NCBI GenBank assembly: GCA_030142905.1
Contig: JASJOG010000138.1
Span: 388,501 to 452,500 of the forward strand
From: Heliopora coerulea
Taxonomy: Eukaryota; Cnidaria; Anthozoa; Scleralcyonacea; Helioporidae
Length of the DNA: 64,000 bases
Direction: 5' to 3'
Under the pieces are notes generated by a model. That model was not told where the DNA came from, did no database searches, and saw nothing but the letters and a program-made list of their open reading frames with translations. The translations under genes and the position numbers were made by a program. Position 1 is the first letter of the stretch. Each line of letters starts with the position of its first letter. Below, in pieces: positions 42,408-53,765 of the stretch.

Positions 42408-45400
42408 TTTTGATAAACACTAATGAAATTATAAACAGCTGCTATAGTAACGCACAATGGGAAGACAGCTGGTACCCGAAAGAAACTTGGTTTATCTAAT
42501 AAACAAACTTCTAGCAAAAATATTAGTTTTTCCCAACTTACTTCGACCTTTGCCCAATGGGGCGAGTCCCGATGTTCCGGGTAATGTTTACACAATAACT
42601 GGTGGGCCTATGCGTCGTTTCAAAAGTACGTTCGGTATAATTGTAGGCAATACCAGTGATATGAATTGTAACATCGGTTTGTAACACTTCGTGTTGGATC
42701 AGCCAACAAACTTGGGTCCAATTCTCAAGCTATCAATCCCCCCATAATCGATAAAGGTGATATGTCGACTTAATTTTGAAGGTCATTGTAAAACCTATAT
42801 ACTTGAAATAGCTGAACACACTACACAACTAGCTGTTGTAGTGTAAGGGCCTGCCCACATGAAAAGATTATCGTTCTGGCTTCTTCCTTACCCTGACTTG
42901 TACAATTATGCCTTAACTTGGTTAGGTGAGTTCTCAAATTGACGAGAATAAAATCGTCTACGTTTAAGCAGAGTAAAATAGTCTGGCGTTAACCAGAGTA
43001 ACACCGTGGAATTGGGAAAGAGTTGGTTTAAATGGTTATAACAGTACGACTCCTGTTTTCTATTTGGTCGCGAAGGTTGCAGTACATCTTAAAGACCCTT
43101 GCAAGTTAATCCCATATATCAGGAAGAAAAATCTTATACGATAATTGTACTGGACTTGGAGCTGGGACAACCATGCATTTTCAATGGACTCTTGGACCTT
43201 ATATAAGATAGCTGAACAGTTCTGCTAGTTTTTCGCACCTCACACTTCCCTTGGTAATAACTCCTCAACGTTTGTAGCCGGTAACTCCAAATTTGGCAGA
43301 GAAAGGTCATGATGAGAGTTTAAGCTGGAAGGGTGATAATTATAGGATTTTCACCGCTTCCACTGCAGCAGAAGAAATTGAGAACACCCACGAAAATCAG
43401 TTTTGGTAAGATAGCTAAAATCCCAGTAATTGATATTTCTTCCCGAGTTTATCACAGAGCTAAAAAACAACAAAATGTTATCTTTTAATTCTTGTTCGAT
43501 AACCGTTCAATCCACAACTTTCAAGCTTTTTGAGATATTGCTGTTTCAACGTACGACAGAAAATACTGCAGAATTCCCCTGTTTATCACGCGTTTTCTGT
43601 TTACACCAAATGAACCGCGATGTTAAAAATTCTACCAAATATCTACAAATTTCAATAACTACATTTTCCCCGAACTTAACAAAACCGAATTTCGATGCTG
43701 TTTTCAATTTCTGCTGCTGCAATAGAAGCAGCAAAAATCCTCTACTTATCACCTATACCAACTCAAAAGTCCATCATCTTATTCCTTAGGACATCAACCA
43801 TTCCAGAGTTTTGTCCGAAGGAAGCACAAGGGGCGAAAAACATTCAAAACTGTGTTTAGTTATCTTAAAATAACCAAGAAGAAAGGAAGGGCTTTCAATC
43901 GACACCTGCAAACGCTCAGACTTTTACTTCTTTAGGATAACTTCGTTAACATCGAAGGCCTTTGCATCCTCTATAAATTACTTATGCAGCCTCTAATTGC
44001 AACGATCTCAACGAAGAGTAAGAAAACCAGAAAAACTTCGTCGCTAAATGTTTATGAATTATTAACGCAAGTCTTTGAGGATGCGACATTTTGAACGAGT
44101 TTGGCCACCTGTGGTAAATGGCAGTAAAATAATGTCTTTAATGGTCTGACATGTTTAAACTTTTACTCAGTTTCCATGTACAATTTTGTTTTTATCTGCC
44201 GACATCAAACGACACTGAATCCTTCTCTTTCGTTGACTAAAATCACCTTTCTTGCCTAAAACGCCAACGCGGGTGAAACCAGGTTATTGCTTGATAAGAC
44301 TCGCAGACACAACCAAGCTTCGACATTTACTTCAGTTGCTATGTTGCCAGAATGCCAGATGTCTTAAGGAACGTTTGATACTCGTAACTAGATTTTATCT
44401 TTTCATGCCCCCACCGATTTATCAATTTTGAACGCCACGCGTAACCGTAAAAAAACAAGCCATTACTTATCAATCTGTCGGTCTAGAAAGAGATTTTTTC
44501 CGAAAAAAGAATGCTAACAAAAGTAAATTTTGAGTTATTATGGCTGCAATAAAAACTAAAATCCAAAATGGTCGTTTCCGGAAAAAGAATATATGAAAAA
44601 TTTCACTAAACCGTGCTAACATATGAAACATTTCGCTTATTTTACAAAAAAAAAGTAGAAGGAAGTCGGAACCTAATTAGACTATCGACAGATATTGCCC
44701 ATATTCTGACATAATATGAGTAAAGTAAGCTTACTTCTCATGTTTTGATAATAATTGCGCAAACGACTGGACTACGTTGTATTGAAAAGATCTTCAAATT
44801 GGTTTTGTGATTCGCAGACCTGAATAGGATTGTATACTATAAACAGAGGACGTGATCCTTGTGACCGTCTGTTCAACCTTCATAAACTCTATTTGTAGTT
44901 TGGAGAACTACTATTGTAAAGGATTGTTTGAAAAGTTGGGGGCTAGTTTTTTTTTTTGATATATAGCATAAACAGCTGGCGTCGTTCACAGTTTGCACAA
45001 GTTGGGTAAATTATCTGAAACACGTTGTGTTGCAATAGACTTCTTGAAGCATATATCTGCTCACTAAACCCTAGCTGCTCTTAACAAGGGTACCTCGTGT
45101 GATTTCTTATTCAAACAAAAAGACCAACTTTGAAGAGACACAAAAAGCAAACTTCTTAATTATGCCCTCACGATGATGAGAGCATAATTATGACCTCACG
45201 GTAAATATGGCCAACTAGCCGGCCCAATGATGAACAGAACTTCAAGACAAAAGGCTGATCTCGTGTTAACGAAGAGTTCATGACTCAAACTCGTTGGTTG
45301 ACGCCGACAGAACATTCGTATGTAAACGAACTTAAAACGAAGCACGGAAAATAAACTTTAAAAGCCATTCGTTGACATGGTTCAGAAAAGAATCAACGTG

Positions 45401-46118
45401 GAATAGCGGTTACGTTCACAAAACTTTAAATGTGAAAAAAAAGACACCGTAAGTCAATGGGTAATTGGGTCATTATAAGCTATGAAACGACAGCTTCCCT
45501 TGTTAATGACGAAACGTCAATGCATGTTGCTCGGGAAAGTTTTTGTATCTTTCGTATGCAAATTATCGTATCAGAATAAAACCAGACACTTGCGCTCACA
45601 TACACATACTGTATCAACAGCATGCATTTGCAGTTTTTTCTAACCACTGATAAATCATGTAAGCTTAAATCTGGTATGTAAGTAAGGTATAATGTCCAAC
45701 AGCACCCAAGTATTGAGGAATAAACTGGAATCGACATTCACAGTAATCACACTAAAATAATCTAACATGTCTTTCAATTATTAGCTGTCTTGAACGAAAT
45801 ACTATGATATTCCATGATATTCCATAATAATATGAAATTTTCTCCAGCACATATGTTGGAGAAAGTGACTGTTTTGTCAGCACAAGCAGAGAAAGGAACA
45901 TGACTACTGTCCTGTATCTAGACACTGACGAAATTATCTGATAGTTTATTTGGCCAAAAACTTTACAAGTAATGATCAGTTCCTATCCTAACAGAACTGA
46001 ACGCAACTTTGGATACTTTCTTGAGAGTAAAAGCCAAATATATATAAATATACACTTATATATATATAAAAGCGAGATACATTTATATAGCCTTTTCTGT
46101 CTACGCGAAACTACGTTT

Positions 46119-46167
<49 letters not shown>

Positions 46168-49100
46168 CATATATATACATATACGTATAAAAGTTTACTT
46201 TTGTGTCAGATGAACTACTCATTTGAAAAAACTACTCACACGTTATTAAAAATCTACTGCACATTGTATAAATTATACTCTCTCTGACCTCTCGTCTTCA
46301 GCGAATGGCAGAAAAATTTTCTGCACTCCATTTCTGGCGTACTGTTCAGAAGGCATTGTTCTACTTGGCGTGTCGCTCATCGTCAGTAAACTATATTGCT
46401 AGGGTTTATACGGCAACAAGCTGTTACAGGATGTTTACGCTTACCTTATGGCTAGCGCTATTAAGTCGCATAAATTTGTCCTTCGAAAACGTAATGTCTG
46501 AAATTTTACAGCAGAATCAGAGAGCAGGAAATGACCTGGTACCTATTATTGGTGGGTAAAAAAAGAAGCAAGTCTTTTGGCTGTTTTTAAACACTAAATC
46601 TGCTATTTAAGAATATTTAAAACAAATTATAATCAAACATGAGGCGCAGTGTCGCTGGTTTAATTTACATAAATACGAGATCGACCATTTTGTGGAAACA
46701 AGCAAACAGAATGTGAGATTTTACGTCCAATACTCGCTGTTAAAATGTCAATGTTATGTAATATCAATGGTACTGGAATGTCGTCAAACGCAACAAGGTC
46801 AGCATGAGCATCACACTTAATGAAAAATGAGCGCGAAACAAAATCAAAACCCGACTTCTGACTGTCAATTCGCAACCGTAAGTCAACGTAAGAATTTCCA
46901 AGTGAACGAACCCATTCCGGAGAAGTAGAGAAAACTCTGCTTGACCTGAGCTTAAAGGGGAAGCCGGAGCAGGCCGTAGGATGATGATGATATTTGCATT
47001 TTGATATTTCGAAACTAAGTAGTTTCCTCCATATCAGCCCAGACTACACGTCTGATTGTGACGCATGTTAAAGGTGAACAGCTAGCATCACGTGATCGCC
47101 TCAAAACGTGGTTCATCCGTTGAGCATATTTCCGATCTCCACCGGGAAATAAAACATTCAAGAATAAAGTTAAAAAAGAAGAGTAGAAATTAATGATGGA
47201 AAGAATCGTGATACAGTAAGCGGTCGATCAACACCAAGAGGTATTGAGATGACAAGCGATCCTAAGAAGAGGGAACGTTTCATTTTTTGACGAAGATTTC
47301 TATTACAACGCATGGCTCTGTTCAGGCCCATTGTGTAACGTCCTCACATCTTGGCCAAAATATGTTGTTTATTCCCTCAATAATCGCACGATCGCATTCA
47401 TATTGAGGTAAACGCTGGGAGTGGAAGTGAAAATAAATAATTACAATAATTTACCTAACATACGCATTGTTGTTACACATCAAATCCTGTTTTCGCTCGA
47501 AACTATAGACAAAGTTTAAAACAGATTATTTTGAATTTTTCCAAGACCTCTGACTCTATGCAAAACCTTTTAAAAACAAATTCTGCTTCCAAAACCAAAT
47601 ATAAAAATTTTTATAGTACTTTGTTCAACATCAATAATCAAAGTAAAAAATCTTCAGAACGATTTTCTTTTGAAAAATGAAGTCTCTTATTAGACAAAGT
47701 TTGAGTTCTACCAGACTGATTGCTGACCAAACCGAACGAATGTTGACCTCAGATATTATCATAAGTCCGTCTTTTGAATTTACCATCAATGTAAATGCAC
47801 TTTACATCAGACAGATGTCGAATTCGACGCATGAAGCCAATTTAAGTCCATGTAATAATTTTGTAACCTCAAGACATTTCATGTCTGTGGCAAGGATACT
47901 ATAGCTCTGTTTCAAGGTAGAAGTTCAGCTTTACGATTAGTTAAGCAAGCTACATGTTTCACTATAAAGTAACTGGAATGTTTCTGGAAATTGTCAGACA
48001 TATACCGCGTACTTGAATATCGCAACATTCCATTATTTTTGTGGACAATTACGTTCCAGTAGGCAAGCTTTGGTCTTTACCCTTCACTCAGTTCGCGATT
48101 TGCCTCGGTGTCGTTCTATTTACTTGGCAATTTGTCCTAACAGGAAGTCGTTTCGCTAAGATATTAAAAATACGGTCAGGACTTCAGGAGCCAGTTCAAC
48201 TATTTAAGAACTCTTTCGAAGAAATAGATAAGCTACTACCATTTGATGTCACAGGTGAATATCCAATCCTAATTCTATACGAATGAACTAGCAGCATCAA
48301 ATTCACAGACACAAATAAGAATACAGGTAGAAAACACAGCTTCGGGAATTGACTGTGCGACAGAAACGTCAAAGCTGTACTTCAGTAGCAAGACGATATG
48401 TTTGAAAATCAGTTTCACTGCAGTTAGGAAATTTAAGATCGATTTGATCGAAAATTGACCAAACGGGTACCAATCGCAATGATTCCTATCAATTGTACTT
48501 TTTCAGCGACTGTTTAAAGACAAGTGAACACAACGGTTGCAGTGACGAATGTACAAGGTGCCAACTAATCCAAAGGAAAATTTCTGGAGACAATCCTAAA
48601 ATAACATTTACACTTAATATAGAAACAGGCACAGATGCACATGAACACATGAAAAATTCAGTGAAGATCATGAGACAGTACTCAAGTATCCGTAAGAAGT
48701 GGCTACGACTTAGTCATTAACAAGACAAATATCGCGATCATGTCTAAAAATGGCTCAGACGGAAATTAACAAAACTGCTTACTTGTGTCCTTCATGGTGA
48801 ACAAGATCTCGAAAGCGATATCGTGGAGGCAATGGAGGAACATCGAAGACATGATTAGTCGTCGATCGCGCCATGTTGTGATGATCGTCATTTCATATCC
48901 CAAACACTATGAAGACTGCCGTTATCTTTCATTGAACCATTATTTAAATAACCTATGCTGCACTTAGCAACATAAAAGGCGAATACCACCTGCCGACATT
49001 TGCAAACCAACTGTAAACTTGGCTCGAGATATCTGAAGAACCTTTTTAGTTTCTTATTCAATTCCTAGACAAAAAGACGTGAAAGTAATCACTGACAAGT

Positions 49101-50184
49101 TAACACCTTATCATGAGTTTATTTTAAGTCATCGTTGCTTATCCCCTTCGTTTAACTAGTTAAAATGGTTTTTCTTAATGTCAACATCAGTAATGCATTT
49201 TACCAACGTTGGGGTCCGATCAAAGGAAAGATTTATCCTTCTTCGCCCATTTAATATTAACATTAAAACGATGAAAAATTTCAGCATGAAACCCACAACA
49301 ACAGAAACCAAGTAACCGTCACTCAAACATGACGTTAACATAAACTCGCTTGGCATGCTTCTTTGACAAATCGATCGAGAACTATTAAATAAACAATTTC
49401 TCAAGTTTCATTCAGGAAAGGTGAATTAAAATTCAAAACCTACGAAATAGCTCGGAGTGAAACTTTGGAAATGCTGGGATGTACAACGCAGGTGCTCCAT
49501 TTCAACAGATAAAGCGACTATGTAAATAAGTATCACAGGTTTGAGAGCATGTATTCGATAGCAATCTAGAGGCAATGTCGATTACCGAGCAATGGAGGAG
49601 TAACTGTGGTTTACACTGATAAGGATTTCACTCAGAAGGCAAGGCTTACTTTCCTTAATTTACCAGTATTTTTTACCTTTTACTTCATTAGTCTTCTATT
49701 TCGTAATCAAATGTGGTCCACGCACCCCGTATTTTTAATTGCATTTTCGACATATTTGTTTATTCTTTTCAGGAGCTGTCATACTTCGCAAGCGAATGGA
49801 GACTATAATAATGATAATTGTGTCGTGAAGATTGTTAAATTGACCGTAGCAGAGGAATATTTGAATCGCATTTATTAATGCAATTCGATCTATAATACAA
49901 ATACATTACAAACGATAAAGTAAAAGAAATTTATAAAATATATGTAACAGATAAACGTCTATAACAATAAAAAGAACTTATTTCTGTGACAATATCCCTC
50001 TGTGATTCCCTTTAACTTTAAATTCAATTAATGACACCGTTTAGCCTCCAGAACAGCAAACAGAACCGAACAAAACTGACATATATCCTAAACCTTGTGC
50101 TTCAAATTCCACGTGACTCCATTACAGTATGTAACTCTAAACTAATTAATGAACTAATAAACTACTAATTATTACACAGTTAAC
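42408..50184. other. gene-poor region upstream of the K+ channel
   Basis: 7.8 kb with no recognised coding exon on either strand. Open frames at 43430-43789, 45480-45737, 47677-47904, 48041-48286, 48493-48720 and 49606-49878 show no family pattern, and I call none of them. The promoter and any 5' non-coding exons of the channel gene should lie in the part nearest 42408. The region contains a (CA)n microsatellite at 46110-46165 and otherwise unique AT-rich sequence. Confidence 0.5.
46110..46165. repeat. (CA)n microsatellite with flanking TA-rich runs
   Basis: About 20 CA units, flanked by tatatataaa and atatatacatata runs. Confidence 0.97.
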
Positions 50185-50929
50185 ATGTCACTCAACAATA
50201 ATGATAATAATAATAATAATAATAATAATGATAAGCATGAAGAGACTATAGACCACCTTGTCTCTGGCTGCCCCGTCTTAACACCGTCAGAATATAAAAA
50301 CAGACACGATAGAGTTGGCCAATATATTCACTGGAAAGCTTGTCAACATTTCGATCTAGCCTGTGCAGCGAAATGGTATGAACACAAACCGCCGCAGGTA
50401 GTAGAGAACGACAAAGTTACAATCCTTTGGGACTTCACTATCAACACTGACAGAACTATCCAAGCGAATAGACCTGACATAGTCATTAAAAACCATGAGG
50501 AGAAGACCTGCCTCACGATCGATATGACAGTACCTACAGATAGGAACGTGTCTGCCAAAGAATTCGACAAACTATCTAAATATAAAGATTTGAAAATCGA
50601 GATCGAAAGAATGTGGCACCTCAAAACATCTATAGTGCTAGTAGTTATTGGAGCCCTCGGACATGTTAATAAAAATGTGTGCAGTCACATCAAGATGTTA
50701 CCTGGAAAACCCAGCCTGCAGGAGTTCCGGAAGATTGTCCTCAACAGCAGTGTGCAATTCTTGAGAAAGGCTCTCTCGATATGATTTACTTGCTTCGTCT
50801 AACAACTTGTCTTAATTTCTTTATTCATCAAAACTAACATCAGAAAGTTAATAGTATTATCCTTCTTATTGCCCCAGTTTTCTGGGTGAAACCCGGCAAT
50901 ATGATTGTAGAAAATAGCCTTTAAAATAA

Positions 50930-50960
<31 letters not shown>
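50185..50960 (+). mobile_element. LINE 3' fragment with restriction-like endonuclease domain
   Basis: Plus-strand 50185-50784 is open for 199 codons. The first 20 are a microsatellite (AAT)n artefact; homology starts around 50236. The part that resembles known elements has a zinc-knuckle-like stretch (DHLVSGCPVL, then HDRVGQYIHWKACQH). A PD-(D/E)xK-type core follows (NRPDIVIKN, then LTIDMTVPTD) and then FDKLSKYKDLKIEIERMW. This order is that of the C-terminus of LINEs that carry a restriction-like endonuclease after the reverse transcriptase (R2, NeSL and HERO-type clades). The reverse transcriptase is missing, so the copy is 5'-truncated. The 3' UTR ends in an (AAT)n tail near 50935-50960. 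Confidence 0.75.
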
Positions 50961-50961
<1 letters not shown>

Positions 50962-51109
50962 TGATAATAATGATAATAAGAATAATGATAGGAATAATAA
51001 TAACAACAGCAATGATAATAATAATGATGATGACGACAACAACGATAATAAAAAAAATAATAGTAACCGAAACTACTTCCACTGTCCTAAGTTGGGTGAC
51101 GTGCGAGTT

Positions 51110-51430
51110 GTAATAATAAGAGAAGAAAATGATGAAGAAGATGAAGAAGATGAAGACAAAGATGAAGAAAGAGATGGATAATAAAATGAAAAAGAGAGGA
51201 AAAAGATGAAAAAGAGAGGAAGAAGAAGAAGGAGAAGGAGAAAAAGTAGAAGAAGAAGAAGAAGAAGGAGAAAAAGTAGAAGAAGAAGAAGAAGGAGAAG
51301 GAGAAAAAGTAGAAGAAGAAGAAGAAGAAGGAGAAAAAGTAGAAGAAGAAGAAGAAGGAGAAGGAGAAAAAGTAGAAGAAGAAGGATACGAAAAGGAAGA
51401 AGACGACGACGACGACGAAGACAAAGAAGA
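51110..51430. repeat. (GAA)n/(GGAGAA)n array
   Basis: A purine array with a higher-order unit of about 33 bp (agaagaagaaggagaaaaag plus tagaagaaga) repeated several times, ending in gacgacgacgac. It gives Arg/Lys-rich plus-strand and Leu- or Phe-rich minus-strand frames that are artefacts. It lies downstream of the CALHM stop codon. Confidence 0.9.
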
Positions 51431-51489
51431 ACTGGAATTGTGTATAAAATTGTATATGACTGGAGCAAGCCAGAATAATCATTGATTCT

Positions 51490-51495
51490 TTTATT
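51490..51495 (-). promoter_or_regulatory. candidate poly(A) signal of the CALHM gene
   Basis: AATAAA on the minus strand about 415 nt downstream of the CALHM stop codon. I saw no closer AATAAA. Position is the only support. Confidence 0.3.
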
Positions 51496-51718
51496 AAAAC
51501 TTCGTTTTTGGTCGGGGCAAATTTTAAAATTTTCATCACGTTCGTAGGGCTCGACTTTCCAGTTCATTTAATATTGCACCTAAATAGTAGGTCCCAGGAC
51601 CTCCCTAGTTGGCTCACACTTACGACTTCGCTTTATCTGTGTATATTTACATAAATATGAATATTTAAATATATGAAGAGAATGTGCCTTAAAACCTCCA
51701 ATATAAATTACTAGATGT

Positions 51719-51796
51719 CACTGACAGGAAACATGTTGTGTAGTGAAATTGAATTCCCACTGACAGGAAACATGTTGTGTAGTGAAATTGAATTGG
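51719..51796. repeat. 39-bp tandem duplication in the CALHM 3' region
   Basis: cactgacaggaaacatgttg with the following 19 bases occurs twice, without differences over most of its length, between the CALHM stop codon and the candidate poly(A) signal. Confidence 0.9.
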
Positions 51797-51910
51797 CTTC
51801 ATGAGTGGATGAAGTCCCTTCTGAGAATTTGGATACAAAAAGGACTATTTTCAAGAATTAGACACTCCACAGCTACGTGCAACGAAGGTTATTTTTTGCC
51901 TGTTTTTCCC

Positions 51911-53629
51911 CTACATTGTAGATGAGGATGTGAACTCCACTGAGTGCAGGTCGTTCACAGAACAATCAACCATGTACTCATCAGTCCCCTTGGGTCCATA
52001 AACGTCCATCACTTTATCTCGCGCCAGAACAAACCGCTGATCGATGTCAAACTCTAAATCCCGAGGGTAGAACGAGTTCTCGATGACCTTTTCTGCATAT
52101 TCACGAGCCACTTCCTTCGTTTTTTCATCAAATGCGTTTACGATGGCTTTGTTCTTGAGTTGGGTGAGGTCGTCAAGGGTCGGAAGGGCTCGTACATTGT
52201 TCGTGCAACATTCCTGGATGCACACAATACCAGTGGAAAAAATTACCATGGCAACCATGTAGGCCGAGCCTATGATAAAAGATTGGGCATAGAGTTCATT
52301 GAAATCCACGCGTTTCTTCTGAAAGAAAGTGGAAATAACTTTGTGAGAAAAACAACGTCGAAATTGAGTAACCAACAACAGTTAAACAAACATAACAGTT
52401 TGGGAATAGCCATAACCTTTACAAAACAACAACAACAAAGACAAAAGTAACAACAGCAACAACAACAATAACAACGTCACCAACAGTAATAACAGCAACA
52501 ACGACAACAACAACAGTAACAGCAACAACAACAACAACAGTTACAGCAACAACAACAACAACAGTTACAACAACAACAACAACAAAAGCAACAACAACAC
52601 TAACAACAACAACAGCAGCAGCAACGACAACAACGACAATAACAACAACAACAACGACGACAATAACAACGACAACAACAACGACAATAACAACGACAAC
52701 AACAACGACAACAACAACGACAACAACAACGACAACAACAACGACAACAACAACGACAACAACAACGACAACAACAACGACAACAACAACGACAACAACA
52801 ACGACAACAACAATGACAACGACAACAACAACAACGACAACAACAACAACAACAGCAGCAGCAACAACAGCAGCAGCAACAACAACAACAATAACAACAA
52901 CAAAAGTATTCAACGACTCAGGTAAAGCTTCAATCTAATTTCCGATGGGATTTAGCTTCGAAGTAAATTGTCAGGATCTATGCGAACATTTCAGCGAAAG
53001 AATTCTAATTTCAGTAGGTTCAAGGACTGAAAGATTCCCCTGCAGTGTAAGCGTAGTGAAACAAACGTTGTGGACTTCTCGCAACTAATATGATTTACCA
53101 TGTAATGTTAAAGGTAAAAATAAAAATGTTATCGATTAAGCTGTATTTTCGTACCTTTTCCTCGTCAGAAGAGCAGGCTTCTCTCGGTCCTTCACGAATG
53201 CATACGTAGTAATCCCCACGAAGCATTCCGAGGACAGTCCACGTCACGGGAGCAAGCAACGGCTGAAAGAAATGGACTAGGGAGCTCAAGAAGTAATTAC
53301 ACTTGGTCTTGTAATCATTATACCTCAAACAGGCCATCATTACCGACCGTGACTGGCTGTAAACGATCACACTTAAACCCAAAAGAAAAATTGCAGGGGC
53401 AAAAAGGAATGCCAGGCCATAAAACTTGTTATTCTTGCAAGGACATCTAGACAAATAAATCCATAAATTAGCCAACGAAATACAATTAAAGGTGTTTTCA
53501 CTGCAAGTTCGTTTACCTGAATAAATCTTTATGTACTAGGACCTGAAATCCGTAAATGGCTGCGATAATTGTGAGATTTTTAAGAGTTTCTCTTGAATAA
53601 ACCAACGTTTTGAGCAATTTTGAGGCCAT
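51911..53629 (-). CDS. CALHM: CALHM-family (calcium homeostasis modulator) channel, complete
   Basis: Large-pore, four-pass plasma-membrane channel family; members conduct ions and, in some, ATP. Three exons (- strand): 53629-53517, 53446-53155, 52318-51911, giving 270 aa with TAG stop. TM1 is about 20-34 (NLTIIAAIYGFQVLV), followed by the family's CPC motif (39-41) in the first loop. TM2 is about 48-67 (FYGLAFLFAPAIFLLGL), TM3 about 97-115 (QPLLAPVTWTVLG then GDYYVC) and TM4 about 149-173. Loop cysteines C39, C41, C120 and C129 are placed as the two family disulfides would need. The loop between TM3 and TM4 and the C-terminal tail are shorter than in mammalian CALHM1-3 (about 320-350 aa). 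The ATG is the first in exon 1 and lies about 136 nt after the proposed VPS13 stop on the same strand. The exact subtype and permeant are unknown. Confidence 0.9.
52425..52915. repeat. (CAA)n/(CAACGA)n array in a CALHM intron
   Basis: About 490 bp of acaacaacaacgacaac-type units fill much of the 836-bp intron between CALHM exons 2 and 3. Between about 52672 and 52812 a regular 12-bp unit (caacaacaacga) is repeated about 12 times. Poly-Val and poly-Leu minus-strand frames here are artefacts. Confidence 0.95.
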
Positions 53630-53765
53630 TTTTGTCAACTTCTGTTGTAGAAGAACTAATGCAGTCTTTGCGGTATACAACAAGCTCTATAACTACATGT
53701 CAAAATTGAAATAAAAGTATAAGAAGCGTTCGTTAACCGTTTTGTCTATTCCAAATCACTTGGGT

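Noticed and set aside
51073..51567. Leu-, Phe- or Ser-rich minus frames and an Arg-rich plus frame
   Set aside because: These are translations of the (GAA)n array.
52419..52913. Poly-Val and poly-Leu minus-strand frames
   Set aside because: These are direct translations of the (CAA)n/(CAACGA)n array in the CALHM intron.
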